A program made the translations under genes and the position numbers. A model generated the notes under the pieces. It ran no database searches. It saw only the letters and a list, made by a program, of their open reading frames with translations, and had not been told where the DNA came from. 64,000 nucleotides of DNA from Catellatospora sichuanensis (lineage in GTDB: Bacteria; Actinomycetota; Actinomycetes; Mycobacteriales; Micromonosporaceae), in NCBI RefSeq assembly GCF_007483665.1, contig NZ_ML660189.1:146430-210429 (forward strand), written 5' to 3'. Shown here in pieces: positions 25,478 through 33,134 of this stretch; positions within the stretch are counted from its first letter, which is position 1, and every line of letters starts with the position of its first letter.

Positions 25478-26833
25478 TTACCTGCTGGAGGCCTCGGCGT
25501 CGGTGCTGCGCCCGTCCAGGCTGATGGTGGGCTCGTTGCCGGCCAGCATGATGGTGGGCTCGTCCCCGGCCTGCTGGCCGGTCGGCTGCGTCCGGGCGGC
25601 CTGCGACTGTTCCGGTGCGGACTGGGCAGGAGACGCCTGGGCTGGTGCGCCCTCGGTGGACTTCGGCTGAGCGGGTGGCTGGACGGCTGCCTGCGCCGGT
25701 GGTGCGGGCATGGACAGGGTCTGGGTCGCCTCCTCGGCGGGACGTGACGCCTCGGCGCGACGGCGCTCCGCCTCCTCGGCCTCACGCTGTGCCTTGGCCA
25801 GCCGTTCCAGCTCGACGTGGAGCTGCTGCTTCAGCTCCGCCAGCCGGTGCTCGACCTGCGTGATGTCGGCCCGCACCGCCACCAGGCGGGTCTGGCCGTC
25901 CTCGTACTGCTGCTTGGCGGTGTCCGCGGCGGCCTGCTCGGCGGCGGCCCGCCCACGGGCGAGCGCCACCTCCTGCTCGGCCTGGTCGGTGCGCTGGGTC
26001 GCCTGGGTCTCCACGTCGGCCAGCTTCTGCGCGGCGTCGGCGGTCGCAGTGGTGAGCTTCCGCTCGGCTTCCGCGGCTGCGGCGGCCAACTGCTGCTCGG
26101 CCTGCGCGGCGGCGGCGGCAAGCTGCTGCTCGGCCTGCTCGGCGGCGGCCGCGAGCTGCTGCTCGGCCTGAGCCCGGCTCTCGGCCGCGTGGCGCTCGGT
26201 CTCGGCGCGGGCGGCGGCGATCTCCTTGTCGGCCTGGATGCGCCGGGAGGCGGCCTCCTGTGCCGCGGCGGTGCGCAGCCCCTGCGCCTCCACCTGGGCG
26301 TGCGCGAGCAGTTCGCGGGCTTCGGTGCGCAGGCGCTGCGTCTCCTCCATCAGCTCGACGCGGTGCTGCTCCTCGGCCTTGCGCTCCTCGGCACGCCGGG
26401 AGGCCAGGGCCAGGTCGAAGTCGCGGGACGCCGTGGCGGCGCGCTCACGGGCGTCGGCGAGCAGGCGCTCGGCCTCGCCGCGCTGGTCGGCGATCTCCTG
26501 GGCGGCGCCGTTGCGCAGGTCGTCGGCCTGGTCCTCGGCCAGCGAGAGGATCTGCTCCACCCGCGCGCCCAGGTGCCGGAAGGAGACCCGGGACGGCACG
26601 GCGCGGCGCGCGGCGTCGGCGAGCTCCAGCTGGAGCTGCTGCACCTGCCCGGCCAGCGCCTGGAGCTGCGAGATGGCCTGATCACGTTCGGCGGCCAAAG
26701 TCGCCAGTTCGGACTCGACCTGGACGACGTATCGGTTCACCTGCTTCTTGTCGAAGCCCTTGAGGGATGTATCGAAGCTTGGTTCCGATGAGACGCCCTC
26801 ACCGAGCGCGAACAGGTCTCCGCCGTGCGACAT
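25478..26833 (-). CDS. FilP-like coiled-coil cytoskeletal protein
   Basis: A 451-residue DivIVA-related protein. The N-terminus (FDTSLKGFDKKQVNRYVVQVE) matches the DivIVA/FilP pattern, RHLGARVEQILSLAEDQADDLR is a FilP/Scy hallmark, and about 250 residues of continuous coiled coil follow, with EQQLAAAAxQA repeats (about 215-255). The last 90 residues are a Pro/Gln/Ala-rich disordered tail. ATG 26833 is chosen because it aligns exactly with the paralogue's start (28 residues to the conserved GFD) and avoids the terminator at 26857. In Streptomyces, FilP stabilises hyphal tips; the position next to a second paralogue and mce-thiolase-meaB matches the filP-scy neighbourhood. Confidence 0.85.
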   Translation of the reverse strand: MSHGGDLFALGEGVSSEPSFDTSLKGFDKKQVNRYVVQVESELATLAAERDQAISQLQALAGQVQQLQLELADAARRAVPSRVSFRHLGARVEQILSLAEDQADDLRNGAAQEIADQRGEAERLLADARERAATASRDFDLALASRRAEERKAEEQHRVELMEETQRLRTEARELLAHAQVEAQGLRTAAAQEAASRRIQADKEIAAARAETERHAAESRAQAEQQLAAAAEQAEQQLAAAAAQAEQQLAAAAAEAERKLTTATADAAQKLADVETQATQRTDQAEQEVALARGRAAAEQAAADTAKQQYEDGQTRLVAVRADITQVEHRLAELKQQLHVELERLAKAQREAEEAERRRAEASRPAEEATQTLSMPAPPAQAAVQPPAQPKSTEGAPAQASPAQSAPEQSQAARTQPTGQQAGDEPTIMLAGNEPTISLDGRSTDAEASSR

Positions 26834-26856
26834 GCGGTCCATCTTCACATAAAGAG

Positions 26857-26892
26857 TCACGCCGCGCCCGGCAGGTGCCGGGCGCGGCGTGA
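26857..26892 (-). terminator. Terminator between the two coiled-coil genes
   Basis: A perfect 16-bp GC stem (TCACGCCGCGCCCGGC and complement) with a 4-nt loop, 20 bp past the stop of the upstream coiled-coil gene and ending 24 bp before the FilP-like start. It implies at least partial separation of the two transcripts. Confidence 0.75.
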
Positions 26893-26911
26893 TCAGATGT
26901 GGGCCGGGTCG

Positions 26912-28150
26912 TTATTCGGCCTTCTCGGCCTTCGGCTTCTCCTCGGCCGCCGGGGCCGGCGCCGGGTTGTTGTTGCCGACGCCGGGGACGATGCCGGCCA
27001 GGCCGGACAGCATCTGACCGAGCTGCGCGGTGACCGCGTTCTTCTGGCGGGTGAGGTCGTCGACCTCGCGGCGGGCGGCCGTGGTGGTCAGCTCGGCCTC
27101 GTTGCGGGCCTCGGACACCAGGCGGTGTGCCTCAGCCTTGGCCTCGTTGACGGCCTTCTCCGCGGCGATGCGGGCCTTCTCGGTCGTCTCGGTGGCGGTG
27201 CGCTCGGACTCGACCCGGCGCGCCTCGGCGCGCTGCTCGATCTCCTTGGCCCGGTCCTCGGCGGCACGGGCGCGCTCCTCGGCCTCGCCGACGAGCTTCT
27301 GCGTGGCGGCCACGGCGGAGGAGTGGCGCTGCGACTCCTCGCGCTCGGACTTCTCGCGGCGCTCGGCCAGCTCGAGCTGCAGGGCCTGCAGGTCCTTGTC
27401 TCGCTTGTCCCGGGCGTCGGCCAGCATCTTGGAGGCCTCGGCGCGCTTCTCCTCCGCCTCGCGGGCGGCCTTGGCGCGCAGCTGGGTGATCTCCCGCTCG
27501 GCCGTGGCGCGCAGCGTCGCGACCTCGCGCTCGACGGTGGCCTTGAGCTCGGCCACCTCGTGCGAGGTGGCGGTGCGCAGCTGCTTGGTCTCGCGGTCGG
27601 CGTCGGCGCGCAGCGTGTCGGCCTCGCGGCGGGCCTGCACCCGAACCTCGGCGGCCTCGCGCTCGGCGGCGGTGCGCAGGTTGCCGGCCTCGCGCTCGGC
27701 GGTCGCCTTCATGGCGGCGGCCTCGGCACGCGCCTTGTCGGTGATCTCGCGGGCCTCGAGGCGGGCCGCGGACAGGATGCCCTCGGACTCGCGCTTGGAC
27801 TCGCCGCGGTGGTCGTTGGCCTGCTCCTCGGCGAGGCGCAGGATCTGCTCCACGCGGGTGCCGAGGCCGGACAGGGTGGGGCGGCTGTTCTCTTCCAGCT
27901 GCTTGCTCGTGTCGGTCAGCTTCTGCTCGACCGAGTTGAGGCGCTGCTCAGCCTGGCGCAGACGACGCTGGGCGTCGTTCATGCGCTGCTCGGCCTCCGC
28001 GCGTGCCTGCTCCGACTGGGCAAGCTGAGCGTTCAGGCGACCGACAAACGCGTTTACCTGCTCGCGGTCGAAACCGCGCAGGACGACTGTGAAGTCTTGT
28101 TGGGTATTCGCGCCATCGAAGAACGCGACGGAGGAGGGCTGCTGGGACAT
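26912..28150 (-). CDS. Second FilP/Scy-like coiled-coil protein
   Basis: A 412-residue paralogue of the previous protein. DivIVA-like N-terminus (DFTVVLRGFDREQVNAFVGRLN), LGTRVEQILRLAEEQANDHRGESKRE, then an almost unbroken Glu/Arg/Ala coiled coil to residue 355 with 'EREAxxLRxxAxRE' heptad-like repeats. The C-terminus is short and disordered (PAPAPAAEEKPKAEKAE). It occupies the position that Scy has in Streptomyces, but Scy is about three times longer there. Likely polar-growth scaffold. ATG 28150 (MSQQPSS) is chosen; upstream frame sequence is not conserved. Confidence 0.85.
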   Translation of the reverse strand: MSQQPSSVAFFDGANTQQDFTVVLRGFDREQVNAFVGRLNAQLAQSEQARAEAEQRMNDAQRRLRQAEQRLNSVEQKLTDTSKQLEENSRPTLSGLGTRVEQILRLAEEQANDHRGESKRESEGILSAARLEAREITDKARAEAAAMKATAEREAGNLRTAAEREAAEVRVQARREADTLRADADRETKQLRTATSHEVAELKATVEREVATLRATAEREITQLRAKAAREAEEKRAEASKMLADARDKRDKDLQALQLELAERREKSEREESQRHSSAVAATQKLVGEAEERARAAEDRAKEIEQRAEARRVESERTATETTEKARIAAEKAVNEAKAEAHRLVSEARNEAELTTTAARREVDDLTRQKNAVTAQLGQMLSGLAGIVPGVGNNNPAPAPAAEEKPKAEKAE

Positions 28151-28301
28151 TGGCACATACTCGCAGATGACCCCGGGTGTCGCGCAAGGGCGTGGGGGTA
28201 CTTTCGCCCACCGGATGTGGGCCGTTGGCACGAAGGTGCCGGTGACCATAACGGATGGATGATCCATACCGGAAGCTAATTGTCAGTATTGCCCGAAATG
28301 C

Positions 28302-28339
28302 CGGACGGCGGAAGTGCGCCGTTGCGCTTCCGCCGTCCG
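28302..28339 (-). terminator. Terminator of crotonyl-CoA carboxylase/reductase
   Basis: A 13-bp stem (CGGACGGCGGAAG and complement) with a 12-nt loop that can pair further, 37 bp past the ccr stop. Confidence 0.75.
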
Positions 28340-28376
28340 TGTCCGCACGGTGCTGTGATCTGCGGTGAGCCGGAGA

Positions 28377-29732
28377 TCACACCCCGCGGAAGCGGTTGAT
28401 CGCGGGCAGGTGGCGGGCCCGCTTCTCCTGATCGCGTACGCCCAGACCCTCCGCGGGGGCCAGACACAGCACACCGACCTTGCCCTGGTGCGTGTTGCGG
28501 TGCACCTCGTAGGCGGCCTGGCCGGTCTGCTCCAGCGGGAACACCTTGGACAGCGTCGGGTGCACGCGGCCCAGGTCGACCAGGCGGTTGGCCTCCCACG
28601 CCTCGCGGTAGTTGGCGAAGTGGCTGCCCACGATCCGCTTGAGCGACATCCACAGGTAGCGGTTGTCGTACTGGTGCTCGTAGCCGCTGGTCGAGGCGCA
28701 GGTGACGATGGTGCCGCCCTTCTTGGCGACGTACACGCTGGCGCCGAAGGTCTCCCGGCCCGGGTGCTCGAACACGATGTCCGGGTCCTCGCCGCCGGTC
28801 AGTTCGCGGATGCGTGCCCCGAACCGCTTCCACTCGGCCGGATCCTGGGTGTGCTCATCGGACCAGAACTTGTAGCCTTCCGCGGCCCGGTCGATGACCA
28901 GGTCGGCGCCCATGCGGCGGCAGATCTCCGCCTTCTCCGGAGAGGACACCACGCACACCGGGATCGCGCCGCCGTTGAGTGCCATCTGCGTGGCGTACGA
29001 GCCGAGGCCGCCGCTGGCACCCCAGATCAGCACGACGTCGCCCTGCTTCATGTTGGCGCCGTGGTGCGACACGAGCTGCCGGTACGCGGTGGAGTTGACC
29101 AGCCCCGGGCTGGCCGCCTCCTCCCAGGTCAGGTGGGCGGGCTTGGGCATGAGCTGGTTGGCCTTGACGATGGCCAGCTGGGCGAGGCCGCCGAAGTTGG
29201 TCTCGAAGCCCCAGATGCGCTGCTGCGGGTCGAGCATGGTGTCGTCGTGGCCGGCCGCGTCCTCCAGCTCGACGTTGAGGCAGTGCGCCACGACCTGGTC
29301 GCCGGCCTGCCATTTCGTCACGCCCACGCCGGTGCGCAGCACGACGCCCGCCGCGTCCGAACCGACCACGTGGTACGGCAGGTCGTGGCGCTTGGTCAAC
29401 GCCGACAACCGTCCGTATCGCTTCAGGAAGCCGAATGTCGACAGCGGCTCGAAAATGGAGGTCCACACGGTGTTGTAGTTGACCGCGCTCGCCATGACCG
29501 CGATCAGCGCCTCGCCCGGCCCCAGTTCCGGTGTGGGCACTTCCTGCAGGTGGAGTGCCTTGCGGGGGTCCTTGTCGCGAGTGGCCAGTCCGTCGAACAT
29601 GGCGGTCTCGTCCTCGCGTACCACCATCCCCTGGTAGGAGGCGGGCACCGGCACGTCGGCCAGGCTGCGCAGCCGCGCGGCGGGGTCGGCCGCGTTCTCG
29701 GCTTCCATGATCACGTCGAGGATGTCTTGCAC
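28377..29732 (-). CDS. ccr: Crotonyl-CoA carboxylase/reductase
   Basis: A 451-residue zinc-free medium-chain dehydrogenase that reductively carboxylates crotonyl-CoA to (2S)-ethylmalonyl-CoA with NADPH and CO2, the defining step of the ethylmalonyl-CoA pathway and a source of polyketide extender units. The four CO2-pocket residues described for the Kitasatospora enzyme are present at a constant offset: Asn87 (VNYNTVW), Phe176-Glu177 (WGFETNF) and His371 (GSHFANY). NADPH loop is WGASGGLGSY. GTG 29732 is chosen for its SD GGAGGTG and family length; the longer in-frame ORF from 29849 is leader. An EMC operator lies about 200 bp upstream. Confidence 0.96.
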   Translation of the reverse strand: MQDILDVIMEAENAADPAARLRSLADVPVPASYQGMVVREDETAMFDGLATRDKDPRKALHLQEVPTPELGPGEALIAVMASAVNYNTVWTSIFEPLSTFGFLKRYGRLSALTKRHDLPYHVVGSDAAGVVLRTGVGVTKWQAGDQVVAHCLNVELEDAAGHDDTMLDPQQRIWGFETNFGGLAQLAIVKANQLMPKPAHLTWEEAASPGLVNSTAYRQLVSHHGANMKQGDVVLIWGASGGLGSYATQMALNGGAIPVCVVSSPEKAEICRRMGADLVIDRAAEGYKFWSDEHTQDPAEWKRFGARIRELTGGEDPDIVFEHPGRETFGASVYVAKKGGTIVTCASTSGYEHQYDNRYLWMSLKRIVGSHFANYREAWEANRLVDLGRVHPTLSKVFPLEQTGQAAYEVHRNTHQGKVGVLCLAPAEGLGVRDQEKRARHLPAINRFRGV

Positions 29733-29929
29733 GGCGCCACCTCCGTGGTGAGGGAACTGCGGCGTCCCGCGCTCGCGCTGCGGGCGGAGTTCCGGGTCTG
29801 CGGGCCATCCTTGGCGGGCCCTCCTGCGGGTCGCCATGTGGTCGGGCACACATGTGCGGTTCAGGTGAGCCGGACGTTACTGGTCGGTAGCTTTCGCGGG
29901 AACGGGTGTGTGAAAAAGTCCACGCTTTA

Positions 29930-29945
29930 CTTAACGATCATTCAG
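29930..29945. promoter_or_regulatory. EMC-type dyad operator, site 4 (ccr)
   Basis: CTTAACGATCATTCAG, between ccr and the epimerase gene, both on the minus strand, in an AT-richer patch. It leaves a ccr leader of roughly 200 nt. 12 of 16 positions match site 1. Confidence 0.55.
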
Positions 29946-29968
29946 TCGAGGTGGCCCGCAACGGCCGC

Positions 29969-30448
29969 TCAGTGGCCGTGGCCGGGCTCCACCAGCTCCA
30001 CGAGCACGCCGCCGGCGTCCTTCGGGTGCACGAAGTTGATCCGCGAGCCCGCGGTGCCGCGCTTCGGGGCCTCATAAAGCAGGCGTACGCCGCGCTCACG
30101 CAGGGCCGCGCAGGTCGCGTCGATGTCGGCGACCGTGTACGCCATCTGCTGGATGCCGGGGCCGCTGCGGTCCAGGAACTTCCCGATGGGCGAGTCGGGG
30201 CGCAGGGGCGCGAGCAGCTGTACGGCGCCGCCCTCGGGGCTCGGCCCGACCTGGAGCATCGCCTCGCGTACGCCCTGCTCCTCGTTGGTCTCCGTGTGCA
30301 CGCAGGTCATCCCGAACGTACCTTCGTAGAAGGCGATGGCGGCGTCGAGATCCGGCACCGCGATGCCCACGTGATCGATGCGCAGCAGACCCACGAGCTG
30401 TGACGGAGTGCTCTGTGATGAGGTCGACAGGGATCCGGGTTCGGTCAT
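29969..30448 (-). CDS. mce: Methylmalonyl-CoA/ethylmalonyl-CoA epimerase
   Basis: A 159-residue VOC-fold metalloenzyme that interconverts the 2R and 2S forms of methylmalonyl-CoA (and ethylmalonyl-CoA). Metal ligands are in LLRIDHVGIAVPDL (His), AVQLLAPL (Gln), GIQQMAYTVADI and VLVELVE (Glu). An 18-residue Ser/Thr/Gln-rich N-terminal extension precedes the domain. It is divergent from the thiolase, with an operator between them, and upstream of ccr on the same strand. Confidence 0.93.
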   Translation of the reverse strand: MTEPGSLSTSSQSTPSQLVGLLRIDHVGIAVPDLDAAIAFYEGTFGMTCVHTETNEEQGVREAMLQVGPSPEGGAVQLLAPLRPDSPIGKFLDRSGPGIQQMAYTVADIDATCAALRERGVRLLYEAPKRGTAGSRINFVHPKDAGGVLVELVEPGHGH

Positions 30449-30461
30449 GCGGTTAGTCTGA

Positions 30462-30477
30462 CCGAACCATCGTTAAG
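30462..30477. promoter_or_regulatory. EMC-type dyad operator, site 5 (mce/thiolase)
   Basis: CCGAACCATCGTTAAG in the 65-bp divergent intergenic region, 14 bp from the mce start and 37 bp from the thiolase start, so one site could control both directions. 12 of 16 match to site 1. Confidence 0.5.
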
Positions 30478-30513
30478 GCGATACGTGAACCAGGCCACTC
30501 GGAGGGGTACACC

Positions 30514-31695
30514 ATGACTTCTGTGATCGTGAGCGGAGCGCGCACCCCGATGGGCCGCCTGCTCGGCAACCTGAAGGACCTGTCGGCCACGCAGCTCGGC
30601 TCGGTTGCCATCAAGGCCGCCCTGGAGCGCGCCGGGGTCTCCCCCGACCAGGTGCAGTACGTGATCATGGGCCAGGTGCTGCAGGCCGGCGGCGGCCAGA
30701 TCACCGCCCGCCAGGCCGCCGTGGGCGCCGGCGTGCCGATGAGCGTGCCCGCGCTCACCGTGAACAAGGTCTGCCTGTCCGGCCTCGACGCGATCGCGCT
30801 GGCCGACCAGCTCATCCGCGCCGGTGAGTTCGACATCGTGGTGGCCGGCGGCATGGAGTCCATGACCAACGCCCCGCACCTGATGATCGGCCAGCGCACC
30901 GGCTACAAGTACGGCGATGTCGTGGTCAAGGACCACATGGCCCATGACGGCCTGTCCGACGCCTGGGACGACTGCTCCATGGGCGAGTCGACCGAGCGCC
31001 ACAACGGCCGCTACGAGATCACCCGTGCCGAGCAGGACAACTTCGCCGCCGCGTCGCACCAGCGCGCCGCCGCCGCGATCAAGGACGGCCGCTTCGCCGA
31101 GGAGATCGCCCCGGTCACCATCCCGGCCCGCAAGGGCGACCCGATCGTGGTCAGCGAGGACGAGGGCGTACGCCCCGACACCACCGCAGACACCCTGGGC
31201 AAGCTGCGCCCGGCGTTCGCCAAGGACGGCACCATCACCGCCGGCTCCTCCTCGCCGATCTCCGACGGCGCGGCCGCGGTCGTGGTCATGCGCAAGGAGA
31301 AGGCGCAGGAGCTGGGCCTGACCTGGCTTGCCGAGATCGGCGCGCACGGCAACGTCGCGGGCCCGGACAACTCGCTGCACGCCCAGCCCGCCAACGCCAT
31401 CAAGCAGGCGCTGGCCAAGGAGGGCCTGACCACGGCCGACCTCGACCTGGTCGAGATCAACGAGGCGTTCGCCGCGGTCGGCATCCAGTCCACCCGCGAG
31501 CTGGGCATCGACCCTGAGATCGTGAACGTCAACGGCGGCGCGATCGCCCTGGGCCACCCCATCGGCATGTCCGGCGCCCGCCTGGCCCTCACCCTGGCCC
31601 TGGAGCTCAAGCGCCGCGGCGGCGGCACCGGCGCGGCCGCCCTCTGCGGCGGCGGCGGCCAGGGCGACGCCCTGATCCTCAAGGTCGCCCCCTGA
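30514..31695 (+). CDS. Acetyl-CoA C-acetyltransferase (thiolase)
   Basis: A 393-residue thiolase condensing two acetyl-CoA to acetoacetyl-CoA, the entry step to the ethylmalonyl-CoA pathway. The acylated Cys is in [11 protein letters not shown] (about residue 88), the catalytic His is in [16 protein letters not shown], and the second Cys is in [12 protein letters not shown] at the C-terminus. SD GGAGGGG precedes the ATG. Length is standard. Its gene neighbours mce and meaB are conserved in mycobacteria and streptomycetes (FadA4 type). Confidence 0.95.
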   Translation: MTSVIVSGARTPMGRLLGNLKDLSATQLGSVAIKAALERAGVSPDQVQYVIMGQVLQAGGGQITARQAAVGAGVPMSVPALTVNKVCLSGLDAIALADQLIRAGEFDIVVAGGMESMTNAPHLMIGQRTGYKYGDVVVKDHMAHDGLSDAWDDCSMGESTERHNGRYEITRAEQDNFAAASHQRAAAAIKDGRFAEEIAPVTIPARKGDPIVVSEDEGVRPDTTADTLGKLRPAFAKDGTITAGSSSPISDGAAAVVVMRKEKAQELGLTWLAEIGAHGNVAGPDNSLHAQPANAIKQALAKEGLTTADLDLVEINEAFAAVGIQSTRELGIDPEIVNVNGGAIALGHPIGMSGARLALTLALELKRRGGGTGAAALCGGGGQGDALILKVAP

Positions 31696-31740
31696 CCCAC
31701 CGCGCGGCGGGCCTCCCGCGTCCCGCGCCTCCACCCGTGG

Positions 31741-31801
31741 CGCAACTCTTGAAGAGTCGCGGCTTCCGGTTGCCCGGAATGCCGCGACTCTTCAAGAGTT
31801 G
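31741..31801. repeat. Inverted repeat, family B copy 2
   Basis: Perfect 21-bp arms (31743-31763 and 31781-31801) beginning CAACTCTTGAAGAGTCGCGG. Each arm itself contains the palindrome ACTCTTgAAGAGT, so a cruciform is possible. It follows the thiolase gene and precedes meaB. Confidence 0.7.
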
Positions 31802-31841
31802 ATGCGCACATCCACATGCTGACCTGTCCCGCCGTCCTTGA

Positions 31842-32843
31842 ATGGTTGAGTTGATGAGCGAGTTGAGTACGCCGTTTCTGTCGCCTGTGCCGCAGCGGTC
31901 GGTCACTGAACTCGTCGCGCGGGCTCGGGAGGGTGAGGCCAGGGCGGTCGCTCGGCTGATCACGCTGGTGGAGTCGGGGGCGGCGGCGCTGGCGGAGATC
32001 GCGGCGATGCTGGCGCCGACCGCGGGCGACGCGATCGTCGTCGGGCTGACCGGCTCGCCGGGCGTGGGCAAGTCGACCACCACCAACGAACTCGTGCGCG
32101 CGTTCCGGGCGGCGGGCAAGCGGGTCGCCGTGCTGGCGATCGACCCGTCCAGCCCGTACACCGGCGGCGCGATCCTCGGCGACCGGATCCGCATGCAGGA
32201 CCACGCCACCGACCCCGGCGTCTACATCCGGTCCATGTCCAGCCGCGGCCACCTCGGCGGCCTGTCGGCGGCCACCCCCGCGGCGGTACGCGTGCTGGCC
32301 GGCGTCGGCTTCGACGTGGTGCTGGTGGAGACCGTCGGCGTGGGCCAGGCCGAGGTGGAGATCGCCTCGCTGGCCGACACCACGCTGGTGCTGCTCGCAC
32401 CCGGCATGGGCGACGCGATCCAGGCGGTCAAGGCCGGCATCCTCGAGATCGCCGACATCTTCGTCATCAACAAGGCCGACCGCGACGGCGTGGAGGCCAC
32501 CCACCGCGACATCCAGGGCATGATCGCCCTCGGTGGGTCGGACCGCGGTCCCGGAGACTGGCGGCCGCGCGTGGTCAAGGCCGTCGCGGCCAGGGCCGAA
32601 GGCATCGACGGCATCATCGCCGCGATCGAGGAGCACCGCACCTGGCTGGTCGACACCGACCAGCTGACGGTCCGCCGCCGCCGCCGGGCCGCTGCCGAGA
32701 TCGAGGCGCTGGCCCTGGGCCAGCTGCGCGCCCGCTTCGCCGAACTCCCCGGTGCGGGCATCGCCGCCCTCGCCGACAAGGTCGTCGCGGGCTCCCTCGA
32801 CCCGTATGCGGCAGCCACCCAGCTGCTCGACGAACTGGTCTGA
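31842..32843 (+). CDS. meaB: MeaB G-protein chaperone of B12-dependent mutases
   Basis: A 333-residue GTPase (ArgK/MeaB) that gates cofactor loading and protects acyl-CoA mutases, here presumably Ecm, IcmA or methylmalonyl-CoA mutase. P-loop GLTGSPGVGKSTT, switch region LAIDPSSPYTGGAILGDRIRM, Walker B VLVETVGVGQ and NKAD nucleotide motif, then a C-terminal dimerisation helix. ATG 31842 or 31854 (12 nt later) are both possible starts; neither has a strong SD. No EMC operator is visible upstream, so it is probably read through from the thiolase despite the inverted repeat. Confidence 0.94.
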   Translation: MVELMSELSTPFLSPVPQRSVTELVARAREGEARAVARLITLVESGAAALAEIAAMLAPTAGDAIVVGLTGSPGVGKSTTTNELVRAFRAAGKRVAVLAIDPSSPYTGGAILGDRIRMQDHATDPGVYIRSMSSRGHLGGLSAATPAAVRVLAGVGFDVVLVETVGVGQAEVEIASLADTTLVLLAPGMGDAIQAVKAGILEIADIFVINKADRDGVEATHRDIQGMIALGGSDRGPGDWRPRVVKAVAARAEGIDGIIAAIEEHRTWLVDTDQLTVRRRRRAAAEIEALALGQLRARFAELPGAGIAALADKVVAGSLDPYAAATQLLDELV

Positions 32844-32935
32844 GCGGCACCCGTCGCCGGTCCCGCCGTCCGCCGGGCGCGTCGACCGGTGGCGACGCGG
32901 CGCGCAGCGGCACGGGTATAGAGGTCTCGCCGACT

Positions 32936-33098
32936 TTGCTCTGCACCCATTCGCTTGCTCTGCACCCGCGGACGCAACGGTCGATCGAGGGTGTCGCTTA
33001 CGCTCCGTGAGCAGGTGAATCCGCCTGGAGAGCTGCTCGGACGCGGGTTGGCAACGAAAGGCGAAGCGACTTCACGGACGGACTGACCAATCGCTAAG
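32936..33098. promoter_or_regulatory. Upstream region of the FtsX-type operon with EMC-type site 6
   Basis: A 290-bp intergenic stretch. It contains a direct repeat TTGCTCTGCACCC (32936-32948 and 32955-32967) and, at 33083-33098, CTGACCAATCGCTAAG, which matches EMC site 1 at 12 of 16 positions and ends 36 bp before the permease start. No other gene is seen in the stretch. Confidence 0.4.
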
Positions 33099-33134
33099 GT
33101 GTCGGGGCACATAGGGCTCTTACGCGTGGAGGCG

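Noticed and set aside
26834..26860. GTG start at 26860 for the FilP-like protein
   Set aside because: It lies in the terminator stem and would break the exact N-terminal alignment with the paralogue; 26833 is preferred.
32844..33134. Possible small gene in the 290-bp gap before the FtsX permease
   Set aside because: No frame with start, SD and GC-biased third positions; only the direct repeats and operator are visible.
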